From contig JBBHKE010003504.1 of the NCBI GenBank assembly GCA_037447655.1, positions 62,001-126,000 on the forward strand: a stretch of DNA of 64,000 nucleotides, in the 5' to 3' direction. Numbering within the stretch: the stretch's first letter is position 1; every line of letters starts with the position of its first letter. Made by a program: the position numbers and the translations under genes. This document shows, in pieces, positions 54,356-64,000 of the stretch. This DNA is from Zygnema cylindricum (taxonomy: Eukaryota; Streptophyta; Zygnematophyceae; Zygnematales; Zygnemataceae). Under the pieces are notes generated by a model. That model worked only from the letters and a program-made list of their open reading frames with translations. It was not told the origin of the DNA and did not search any database.

Positions 54356-55096
54356 TGCAATTCTGTGTCCTCCATTGGACAACAGAATACAGGAAGCCTC
54401 TAGATAGTATTTAACTAACCCACTTTAAGCCACGACCACTTTTGCCCAAGAAGGAAAATTGACAATTTGACTGTTTCGCTGTGCAGCCTAGACTCCCGTG
54501 AGTCCGTAGCAAAAAGAATCACTGAAAAACCGCCAACCAGCTGATAAGTTATGAGGCACTGAAAATGCCAATTTGTACAAACTCTCAAAGGGAGAGGTGA
54601 CTACCTACCAAAATTTTCTAAGTCCTGATTCCTTCTAATAACTTCTATATACTGAAGTACGGACCAATCAAATTACTGTACCGTACCAAAAGGTACTATT
54701 GCCGGTGTACCTTTTGTACGGCCTATGTACGACAAGGCTATTAAGTGGACGCGTGTCTGCTTTTTACTTGTCCGTACATTCCTCGGAATTCCTATGACCG
54801 AATGTCATCTCTCCACGTGGCTCAAGGTCATGCCACGTCACAAAACGCCAAGGTGACCACTCAGGGATTTCGGCGATGACGTGCGCCGTTGGAATCGTAA
54901 TGAGACGTAATCGTAGCCGTTATAATTACTTGCGAGATATTTGTTTCGTTGTCGAACAAATGCGAGGTATTCATTCTGAAATTATGTCATACTAAAACTG
55001 TATCTTTGCACGCCGTATCTAGTTTTAGTTAAATGGATTTCTTAAACTCTAAATATATATATATCTATCACACTCTATAGCATTTAGCATTGGTCC

Positions 55097-55186
55097 TAGT
55101 CTAGTAGGATAAAGCTGACTGCTATCGACCAACTTGAAGAACTGAAGGTACCGGGTTCAAATCCCGGGTCTGTCAGTACTATTTTT
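55097..55186 (+). other. tRNA-like Pol III-type unit antisense to LTR
   Basis: A box TAGTCTAGTAGG (55097-55108), perfect B box GGTTCAAATCC (55154-55164) inside a perfect T arm CCGGGTTCAAATCCCGG (55151-55167), then T5 at 55182-55186. Best example in the window. The acceptor stem does not pair, so it is not a tRNA gene. Confidence 0.6.
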
Positions 55187-55236
55187 AGTAACCTACTAAA
55201 ATAACTGCCTGTTGACCTAAGGCAGCCATGGATCAA

Positions 55237-55294
55237 CCACCCTCTCTATCGTTCAGTGACTACAACAAGTATGGGGGCTAGAGAGAGGAGGTGG
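55237..55294 (-). other. LTR hairpin with conserved loop
   Basis: CCACC..CTCTCTA pairs with TAGAGAG..GGTGG around the conserved loop. Confidence 0.6.
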
Positions 55295-55383
55295 AGGCAT
55301 GCTGTCTGTCCTTTTCTTTTCCTAACATATTAAACCTAGAAAATACTATAGAAATCTATGAATTTCAACACTCCCCTTATTTT

Positions 55384-56422
55384 CTAGTCTAATTTTAATT
55401 TTTCTTTCAATCCGCATTTCTCCCGACAATATTTTAATTTAGGAGAGGGCACAGGTTTGGTCATCATGTCAGCCACCATTTCTTCATCAAGTCTATACAC
55501 AAGATTTAAAATTTTATTTTCAACTTTTTCTCTTACGAAGCTTAATCTTATGTCCATATGTTTTGCTTTGAAATGGTGTTTTGGATTGGCTGCGATTGCG
55601 ATTGCAGCTTGATTATCGCAAAAGATTTCATGCACTCCTTCCTTCATATATCCCAGTTTTTGCAACAATACCTTCACCCACATTAGTTCTTTTATAGCAG
55701 AACAAGACGCCATATACTCAGCCTCCATAGTAGACTGAGCAACCACCTTTGTTGCTTACTGCTCCAACAACAAGCTCCTTCCCCCACATACAAAACATAT
55801 CCAGAAGTGCATCTTCTCATAGGTGCATCCCCATAAGTGGCATCACTCCAAGTGGTGATATCAATGTGCTCCCCTCCCAAATGCAACCATAATTTTCTGG
55901 TTCCAACCAGATATCTCATGACTCTCTTGGCTGCCTCCCAGTCTCTCTTCCTATGATCATTAAGACTCCTACTGAGTACTCCAACTGCTGCCGCTATGTT
56001 TGGCCTGGTACAATTTATAAAATAAATTAAACTTCCTACGACATGTCTATAAGGGATAGACTTCATAAACTCTCTCTCCTCTGGACTCATGTGATCATCT
56101 AAGATCATCACTCCTCCTTCTACACTCCCATCACTTATTTTTTTCAAGTCCATGGGAGTGGTACAACTGTTAGCATTTTCCATCTGGAATTTCTCAAGCA
56201 TATTAGCTATTGCTTCTTCTGAGTAAGTCTGATAATCTTCTTCCCACTATCTCTCTTCATTTGGATCCCCAAAATATATTTTGCCTCTCTTAAATCCTTC
56301 ATATCAAATGTGCCCCTAAGATCTTTCTTTAGCCTATTGATATTCTCCAAAGACTTACTTAACACAAACAGATCATCCACATAAATTGCAATAAAAATGA
56401 CACTATTCTCATCTTCAAACAT
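55384..56422 (-). pseudogene. Copia RT 3' part and RNase H
   Basis: YVDDLFVLSK (about 56370-56395), KYILGIQMKRD, SIPYRHVVGSLIYFINCTRP, TWSDATYGDAPM, then STMEAEYMAS, CDNQAAIAIA and VADMMTKPVPS. Frame changes near 56205 and 55745 divide it into three frames. Confidence 0.9.
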
Positions 56423-56491
56423 ATAGATAGAATGGTCAGAGCTGATCCGGATGTATCCTAGATCGGTGAGAAACTCATCTGGTTTCTTATT

Positions 56492-57019
56492 TCACTGTCG
56501 TGGAGCCTGTTTCAGTCCATATAAGGACTTTATGAGCCTGCACACTTTGCTCTCTTCTCCTTCTTCCACAAACCCCTCGGGTTGCCTCATAAAAATTTCT
56601 TCCTCTAACTCACCATTAAGAAAAGCAATCTTAATGTCCATCTGGTGTATTTCCATGTCTTCCGCTGCGGCCAGACTGAGGAGAATCCTTACCGATGGGA
56701 ACCGAACAACTGGAGCAAAGGTCTCCTCATAGTCAATCCCCTCTTTTTGGGTGAACCCCTTCGCTACCAATCGAGCCTTATACCTCTCAATTGTATTATC
56801 AAGGTTCAGTTTTAGTTTAAATACCCATTTACATCCAATAGGTTTTCTGTCTGGAGGGCAATCCGCTAGTTCCGAAGTATTTGCTTCCATGATAGAAGCC
56901 ATCTCATCATTTATGGCTATAATCCATCTTTCTTTCTCTGGACTATTCACTGCCTCTAAGTAAGACTGAGGCTCATCTGGGTGAGATAGCTTAGTTACCT
57001 TATGGGCAGCTTGTTTTTC
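56492..57019 (-). pseudogene. Copia reverse transcriptase N-terminal part
   Basis: CKWVFKLKLNLDNTIERYKA, IDYEETFAPVVRFPSVRI, MDIKIAFLNGELEEEIFM and LIKSLYGLKQAPRQ, bounded by a TAG at 57020-57022 and a stop at 56492-56494. Confidence 0.9.
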
Positions 57020-58263
57020 CTATATCCTTTTGCTGTTCCTCCTTCCTCCCTCAAACTCCGAAGCTGGAATGGATGGAAGTCTTGGATTTTTTCTCACTGT
57101 CTCATCGCCTCCCTTGTCCATGAAAAACGGTTTTTGTCCCGCTTCTTCTATCTCCTCGAAGTCCATAGGAGTATGTGAGGTTTCAAGTGAGTCTCCTCTA
57201 TATTCGATCTCCCCTGAATCTGTAATCACGGTTTCACTCATGTCCCTTTTGGGAACGACCAAATTCTCATCACTTTCGGACTCAAATCTGATCCTTATCT
57301 TCTTTGTATATTTGAAAGGGTCAAATGACTTCCCTTCATCCATGACAACTAAGTGTTTGACCAGAATGATATCTTTCTTTGCTAAGTGATAGACTCTATA
57401 TCCCTTAACATCCTCATCATATCCCACAAAGTATCCAGGTTTTCCTTTATTATCTAGTTTCCTGTTTTTCCTATCCGTGTCAAAATTGTAAACTTGGCTA
57501 CCAAATACTTTAACGTGTGAGATATCTGATTTCCTTCCAACCCATCTCTCATAAGGTGTCACTCCCTTTAAAGCTGAGGTAAGGACTCTATTTTTAATGT
57601 AGTTGGCACAGTTCATTGCTTCTGCCCAAAATCCCTTTCCTATTTTCTTGTTTGCCAACATACTGCGTACACTATCTCCTAGTGTTCGATTTAATCTCTC
57701 AGCTACCCCATTTTGTTCCGGGTTATATGGTACAGTTTTCTGGTGCTGCACTCCCTCATCTCTCAGATATTCCTCAAACTCGTTAGAGGTATATTCCCCC
57801 CCATTATCACTCCTTATCCTCTTAATGGGGGTTTCATGAACTTCTCACTCCAAGCTTTATATTCTTTGCAGTAAGTTGATGCTTCAGACTTTGTTTTCAG
57901 AAAGTAGACTCTAGAGTATCTAGACCAATCATCAGTTATTTTCATCATAAACCTCTTTCCTCTAACCGAAGGTACTTTTGCGGGTCTCCAAATATCTGTG
58001 TGGACCAAATCTAACACTTTCTCACCTCTATATGTGGCCGCTTTAGGAAAGGGAAGTTTGTGAGCCATACCTTGAGCCCAACCACTGCAATCATCCATCA
58101 TTTCATTATCCCCAAACTGAATGCCTTCTACTACCCCAATCTTTTTCATTTCCCTCAACCTATCAAAATGCACATGCCCCAACCGCTTATGCCAAATCAT
58201 CAACTTAGGAACACCAACATAATAAGCATTCTTCTTTTCATTACTCAGGATAAGCCTAAACAT
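57020..58263 (-). pseudogene. Copia integrase
   Basis: WHKRLGHVHFDRLREMKK, then CSGWAQGMAH in which the second Cys of the zinc pair is Trp; HTDIW; then, after a frame change near 57810-57830, NPEQNGVAERLNRTLG, the GYDEDVKGYRVY block and a variable linker. The lost Cys suggests the integrase would be inactive even without the frame changes. Confidence 0.88.
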
Positions 58264-59728
58264 TCATTGGCTACCTTTTTCTACCGTGAAGTAAACTTCA
58301 TCCCCATACTTAGCTCTAAAGACTCCCTTTCTAGTGAAGGTATCAAACTCCTTGTCATCTAGCACATACGTAGTGACAAGATTTTTACTCAGCTGAGGAA
58401 TGTAAAGTACATCTGAGAATGTAAGTATAGAAGTCTTACCCTCCACTAAGACTTTTAGATCTACTGATCCCACTAGATCTATAGTAACCACTCTCCCATC
58501 CCCATACTCTATCTCTATAGTAGGAATCTTTCTTAGCTTAGTAAAGAGTTCTTTATCACAACACATATGCATGGATGCACCTGAGTCGATGATCCATCCT
58601 TCCTGTGGAGCTTTCTGAATTGCTCGAAGGGCACACTTCTGCCTACGAGGGATCTCCTTCTCCTCCAGACTCTTGTCAAGAAGAAGCTCCCCATCCTCCT
58701 CAGAGGACTCATCCTTGGTTTCTCTTGTCACTTTTGTAACCACAAGTGCCTTTTTCTTCCCTCCGGAAGAACCCCCTCCACGGTTCTCTTGGAGCCTCAG
58801 CTGTGATAGCTTGACACAATCTGCAATAAAGTGTCCCGACTTTTTGCAATAATGACAAAGACCCTTTGGGGGCCTCTGTCCCCCAGAATGATCTCTTTCC
58901 CCTCTATAAGGTTTCTTCGGGTCCTTCCCCCATCGGTCCCCTCCTCCTGCTAGAGCTTGAATGCTCTTTCCTCCTCTCCTAATCTCCATTGTGTTTTCCA
59001 GCACAAGTATCATCTTGACTACTATGTTCCATTTCCATGAACTATCAGACATTCCCTGTACTCGGTACACTATGTTTTCGAACTCATCTGGTAATTTCAT
59101 GATAAGGGTGTTAACTTTCATTTTCATTGTACCTGTCCACCCGGCACTTTCCATTTCCATATACAAACAAGAAAGATCATTACAGTAATCTAACATCTTT
59201 CCTCCTTTGTAAGTGTAACTCAATAGCTTTTGCTCAGCCAACTTGAGCTCCTGAATAGTTCCAGCTTTATAAATCTCCACCAAACTCACCCACAACTCCT
59301 CGGCCTTTTAAATGTGAAGATGAGGAGTGGCTAAAGCTTGAGTGAGGTGCCTGAGAATAAAGTTCTTAGCAGCCATGTTTACATCCTCCCACATTTGAGT
59401 ATTGTTCTCCACCGTCTTCACGGTGGCCGCTCTCGGTACTGTGGCAATAGGAATGAGGGGTGTCTCCTTCCCTTTCTCCTTTTCGGACACTGCTGTCCCC
59501 ATCGTTTGCCTCCTCCGCTGAGGCAGCCGTTGTTGCAGAAAACCTTACTCCCCCAAATCCTGGTGGAGTTCTCGAAGGTGGACGTTTCACTTGTTCACTA
59601 ACGATACCCTTGTATCGTTTTTCACACAAAGCTCCCATCATCATGGCTTCCCAATAGATGAACCCAGATCCATTGAAGGTGGGCATCCTAGAGGGTGGGC
59701 CCATAACCTGCAATTCTGTGTCCTCCAT
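58264..59728 (-). pseudogene. Copia gag and protease
   Basis: ATG at 59728 in the LTR, MEDTELQVMGPPSRMPTFNG. A 2-nt loss near 59490 relative to the copy at 1593 shifts frame, and a stop lies near 59306. Then KLPDEFENIVYRVQGM, zinc knuckle CHYCKKSGHFIADC (about 58820-58861), protease WIIDSGASMHMC (about 58570-58605) and a TGA at 58264-58266. Confidence 0.9.
59694..59708 (-). other. Primer-binding site, initiator tRNA-Met anticodon arm type
   Basis: GGTGGGCCCATAACC on the plus strand, identical to the other copia PBS copies. Confidence 0.88.
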
Positions 59729-60723
59729 TGGAATACAGAATACAGGAATCCTCTAGATAGTATTTAACTAACCCACTTTAAGCCACGACCACTTTTGCCC
59801 AAGAAGGCAAACTGACAATTGGAGTGCACCCTTGTGCAGCTTGGACTCCCCTGAGTCCGTAGCAAAAAGAATCACTGAAAACGACCAACCAGCCGATAAG
59901 TTACGAGGCACTAAAAATGCCAATTTGTACAAACTCTCAAAAGGAGAGGTGACTACCTGCCAAAATTTTCTAAGTCCTGATACCTTCTAATAACTTCTAT
60001 CTACTGAAGTACGGACCAATCAAATTACTGTACCGTACCAAAAGGTACTACTGCCTGTGTACCTTTTGTACGGCCTATGTACGACAAGGCTATTAAGTGG
60101 ACGCGTCTCTGCTTTTTACTTGTCCGTACATTCCTCGGAATTCCTATGACCGAATGTCATCTCTCCACGTGGCTCCAGGTCATGCCACGTCACAAAACGC
60201 CAAGGTGACGACTCCGGGATTTCGGCGATGACGTGCGCCATCGGAATCGTAATGAGACGTAATCGTAGTCGTTATAATTACTTGCGAGATATTTGTTTCA
60301 CTGTCGAACTAATGCGAGGTATTCATTCTGAAATGATGTCGTACTAAAACTGTATGTATGCACGCCGTATCTAGTTTTAGTTAAATGGATTTCTTAAACT
60401 CTAAATATATATATATCTATCACACTCTATAGCATTTAGCATTAGTCCTAGTCTAGTAGGATAAAGCTAACTGCTATCGACCAACTTGACGAACTGAAGG
60501 TACCGGGTTCAAATCTCGGGTCCGTCAGTACTATTTTTAGTAACCTACTAAAAATAACTGCCTGTTGAACTAAGGCAGCCATGGATCAACCACCCTCTCT
60601 ATCCTTCAGTGACTACAACAAGTATGGGGGCTAGAGAGAGGAGGTGGAGGCATGCTGTCCGTCCTTTTCTTTTCCTAACATATTAAACCTAGAAAATACT
60701 ATAGAAATCTATGAATTTCGACA
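59709..60723 (-). repeat. 5' LTR of minus-strand copia element
   Basis: 1015 bp. tRNA-like segment at 60449-60534 (B box GGTTCAAATCT at 60506-60516, last base changed) and hairpin at 60590-60647. Confidence 0.95.
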
Positions 60724-60728
60724 AACTG
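60724..60728. repeat. Target-site duplication AACTG (right)
   Basis: Matches 54351-54355. Confidence 0.92.
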
Positions 60729-62540
60729 GACCACGGTATGGCATTAGACGTTAGGAATTCAAACGGCTACTAACCTGACAGGTGTTTGAAGTCATGAACC
60801 CTTGGAGGTTCATGCATCATTTTTTCTTAGCTTAGGGAGGGTTTTTATCCTCGAGGTGTAGATGTAAGGCAGTCTGAGGCGGCCACGCAGCGGTTGTCTC
60901 TTGAAACTGACAGTGTTTTAACATAGAAACCTGCTGCTCATAGGCATGTAGGAATTAGTGTAGCCGTACGGATTAGTGAGAGCATAGGATAAATGCCATT
61001 TGGCGATATAGTAATCTTTGCAAACTAAGTACGGGAATCCAACATTGGAAGGTTGTCGTTTTCTGACAAGCATTATTCTCGGGATTTGTCGAACTCTACT
61101 GTTAGGGTTTCACCTGAATACTTAGTGGCAGGCTAGTTTTTGAGTTAGGGTGTTTCCTTTTTCGAACCCATAGTTTCATGCTAGTAATTGTCTCTGAGCT
61201 TCTCTTTTTATTTGTTTTAAGACCTTACCTAATCTACCGGCGCAAGCCAGCCTGCAAGGTTTCCCTGCAGACTATTTTCTACTTGTTGTGATTTGTGAAT
61301 TTTGTTTGTGGACTTGGCGTTTTCTTGCTGTCTGGACGCTGACCGCACGGGCTGGGACTCACCTTGTCTGGCCTTGGAGGAATTCCGGTTATCTCGGCTC
61401 TTTCATCCGGCTAAGGAAGGGTTCTTACAAGCTGATTGGACTCCTGTAGGGAATATTGATGACTTCACCGCCTAGTGGCTATTGTCGCAAATATTCTCGT
61501 ACTTAATTTGTTTTTATTTCTAATTTCTTAATCCTGGTTTTAATTAGTTTCTTTATTTCTAGTTTATTTTAAGTTGCTTCATTTCTATTTTTCGTCATTA
61601 TTGGTGTTAATTGCTTTCTTTCCATCTAGTTATTGTAATTTGTTTTCTTTCCCAGTCTAGTGGTTTTCGTTGGATCGCTTTGATCTGTTTTTATTTTTGA
61701 TCTTTAGGGTTTCGTTGCTAGTGTGCTTGGAGTTGGATATTTCCGATTTTATCTGGACATCCGGTATAGTTTCCTCAATCTGTCTACCTACCGGATTAAC
61801 TCACTCAGAAAACCTAGCAAACCTAAAAACTTATAAAAAAAAAATCCATATTCAAAATCAAGGAAAAAAAAAAAAAACAATTTTATATACATTTAAATAT
61901 ATAAATTAGCTTGCACGAATTATCACATAAAATTATAACTGCTTTAATAGTTGGGTAGAGCGTGGCTTAAAGCTGATACGCGTACCCTAACAGGCTACTA
62001 ACTACGTTGGTAATTTGAGCTGTGATCTCTTCTCGACAATTCGGAATTCGAAGGAGGTTGGAGCATCGCTGGGAGACCTTACGGATCGCGCCAGGTGAGT
62101 AATCGGGTCCTTGTGGTTGGAGGCGCGTGATAGGTTGTTAAGCGCGATAACCTAGAGGGGTTAGGATCCGACCGAAGGCTGTGCCTTCCTTTTCGCATAG
62201 GCATTGTGGTTGCATTTTCTTTAGATCTGACCGTGATTGGTCTTGGATAGCGACTTCTTGTCTATTACATTTGGCCTTGTTGGGCCAGGATAATTTCCTG
62301 TTGTTATTACATATGGCCTTGTGGGCCTTGGATAGTTTCCTGTTTACTACATCTGGCCTTGTGGGCCTTGAATAGTTTTCTGTTTTATTAAATCTGGCCA
62401 CAAGTGGCCTTGCATAGGTGACATGTTTCTTCTTAGAGTGGCTTCAAGTGACTTATTGTGGTATTGCTTAGATCTCGCTATGAACAGCCTTATTAGGGGT
62501 ATTCACGATTAGACTAACCCTGGTGATACAGAATAGATCA
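60729..62540 (+). mobile_element. Probable LTR/leader of a Ty3/gypsy-type element
   Basis: Non-coding sequence upstream of a gypsy-like gag. TGGTAATTTGAGC at 62008-62020 resembles a PBS (TGGTATCAGAGC type) but is imperfect, and no LTR ends could be fixed because the 3' LTR is outside the window. GGCCTTGTGGGCC-type units repeat three to four times at 62270-62410. Confidence 0.4.
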
Positions 62541-62554
62541 AATCGTTTACGGGG

Positions 62555-64000
62555 GTGCTTGTTTGCGTGGGTGCTTGTTTGCGTGAATTTGAAGACTTAC
62601 AGTGTGATTTGATTATTAGATCTGGCGGTGGGCATTTGCACACTGACCCTGGGTATGGTCTGGCATCTAGTTACATCCGGATAGGACGACTGTCTGTTTA
62701 CATGCCAACGGACTGGAACAATTTAACATTTCCAGTGGGTACCACTAGAAGCTCCAGTTATTACCGTGGACCTTACCAGGATCTGATTCCCCCCCGCTCA
62801 CCTCCTGTCCTGTTCCTAGGTCATACTGGTCATACCGCTCAGTCTCTGCTAACGGGTTCACCCGACTCTAGATCTGGTATTGCCACTACATATAGATCTA
62901 CATCATCTGTCTCCTCATCCTCATCCCATAGCTGGGGCGAAGATTCGGACATGGACTCCCTTGATATCCGGGATCTAATTCTACCACCTTCGCTTTTTCC
63001 TTTGAGCGGAAATATACCCACTAACTCCGATTCCTATTTTCGGGATATGGCCTCGCCCATAGCCAACGGAGGAGGTATAAATCAATTTTGTTTTTCGGGT
63101 CTGAAGGACACTATGTCCTTGTCACATTTTCTAATGCTTTTTGATATCGAGATGCAATCTCGCATTCCGGTATCAAGACCGTTATGATTTACGGGTTGCT
63201 TTCTCGTTACTTGGGCGATACCTTAGGGGATTGGCCCTATCTCTATATACACGTAAATATGCGGCAGTTTGTGCAATGAGAGAAATGGCACCCGTATATT
63301 CTGGATCGTTGGCCATAACGGGCAGTCTAAAAATTCTTTTCCAAGCTGTTGTACTTGCAGTTTATGACTTTGTAGGTAACGAAATATTTCGTGAAATACC
63401 AGAGGTCCCTCATCAGTTCGCCGTTGCAGCTCCGCAGCAATTCCAGCTCGCCCTGCAATGCTGGTTCCTCTAAGGGATCTAGTATCGTTTGTCTTCGGTT
63501 TATTACAGGAAGAATACCGAATGCAGAATCTCGACCAGGTTAGAGAACTAATGAATTTTAAACATCGCCCAGGCGAAACCGCTCCGGCATTGCGAGCACG
63601 TATGGAAACATTACGTGAAGCACAGCCAGATCTCATGTGTGACGCAGAGGTAGTTCAGAAATTTGTGGGGCAATTTCCCACCCAATCTCAACGTTTCATT
63701 CAAAGCCATTTGACTGAGGCATATGGCCTCAAATTTACTTTCAAGCAGGCTGGAGAATACGCCGTACGGTATGAAATGTAGACCAGCTGGTGGGACGCTC
63801 ACGAGCGACCTAAGTCTTCTCCAATGCAAACCCGAATCCTAATCCTAACGCACGCAACCCATGGCCTAATCCGAGACCTCTAAGGGCTCCGGCCATCGGA
63901 ACATTACCAACAAACCCTGGTGTTCGTATATGTTTTCGATGTGGTAACACTGGTCATGACGCACGTAGCTGTCCAGATAAGACCGCCACGTGTACTCATT
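62555..64000 (+). pseudogene. Ty3/gypsy-type gag, frameshifted, cut by window end
   Basis: Frame 62555-63187 has a Ser-rich region, then INQFCFSGLKDTMSLSHFLM, the start of a retrotransposon Gag capsid. It continues in other frames at 63141-63290 (YDLRVAFSLLGRYLRGLALS) and 63458-63781 (LQEEYRMQNLDQVRELMNFK, FVGQFPTQSQRFIQSHLTEA). A CCHC zinc knuckle CFRCGNTGHDARSC lies at about 63931-63972. At least three frame changes break it. Protease and pol would lie to the right of the window. Confidence 0.75.

Larger units (their letters stand above)
54356..55370 (-). repeat. 3' LTR of minus-strand copia element
   Basis: Ends TGCAATTC..TTTCAACA on the plus strand. Contains the tRNA-like segment (55097-55186) and hairpin (55237-55294). 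Confidence 0.95.
54356..60723 (-). mobile_element. Full-length Ty1/copia retrotransposon (6368 bp)
   Basis: Minus-strand element with two 1015-bp LTRs (54356-55370 and 59709-60723), PBS at 59694-59708, polypurine tract at 55371-55383 and a perfect AACTG duplication. All copia domains are present in order but with several stops and frame changes. LTR divergence by eye is a few percent. Confidence 0.97.

Noticed and set aside
1-64000. Endogenous virus or prokaryotic insertion
   Set aside because: All RT-bearing parts are copia, gypsy or non-LTR retrotransposons without envelope or movement-protein motifs; no operon-like or ribosome-binding-site organisation is seen.

Overview
The window is plant (streptophyte) nuclear DNA that is mostly transposable elements. 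The evidence is a multi-exon cathepsin B gene of the plant type, plant-style Ty1/copia and Ty3/gypsy elements, eukaryotic tRNA-Cys genes, spliced introns with GT..AG ends, and degenerate TTTAGGG-like patches. I cannot name the species. There is no rRNA, CRISPR array, prokaryotic operon or recognisable virus. All calls come from reading the sequence; no database was searched.

Layout. 1-5415: nested copia debris (a pol 3' end, a full LTR followed by the PBS and gag start of a further unit, two LTR pieces joined end to end, a reverse-strand gag, one more LTR). 5416-13400: gene-poor DNA with TA-flanked MITEs, a 0.9 kb dispersed repeat, a copia RT scrap and one orphan exon candidate. 13416-15150: 5'-truncated non-LTR retrotransposon carrying a restriction-like endonuclease. 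16899-25145 (minus): the only convincing host protein gene, a cathepsin B-like protease in 11 exons, one of them 5 nt long, with MITEs in its introns. 25400-34400: MITEs, hAT-like elements and two tRNA-Cys genes, with nesting that can be dated from target-site duplications. 35044-36223: solo LTR. 36600-51100: DNA-transposon territory (an unknown accessory ORF set present twice around a 10-N gap, and a decayed pogo-like DDE transposase with three putative catalytic Asp) with hairpin arrays on both sides of the transposase; a 6.4 kb copia element splits the second accessory copy. 51100-54350: hairpins, tandem repeats and a purine-rich tract. 54356-60723 (minus): a second full-length copia element. 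60724-64000: leader and gag of a gypsy-type element cut by the window edge.

Main observations. The copia lineage uses a primer-binding site matching the anticodon stem-loop of initiator tRNA-Met, as in Drosophila copia. The gag start codon lies inside the LTR, exactly 20 nt before its end in the four LTRs where it survives, so the PBS is translated. Every reasonably complete LTR also carries, on its antisense strand, a tRNA-like A-box/B-box segment followed by a T-run, and a hairpin whose stem varies between families while staying self-complementary around a conserved ~20-nt loop. The cathepsin gene contains an inferred 5-nt microexon that restores phase and supplies the invariant Asp-Gln before the catalytic Cys motif.
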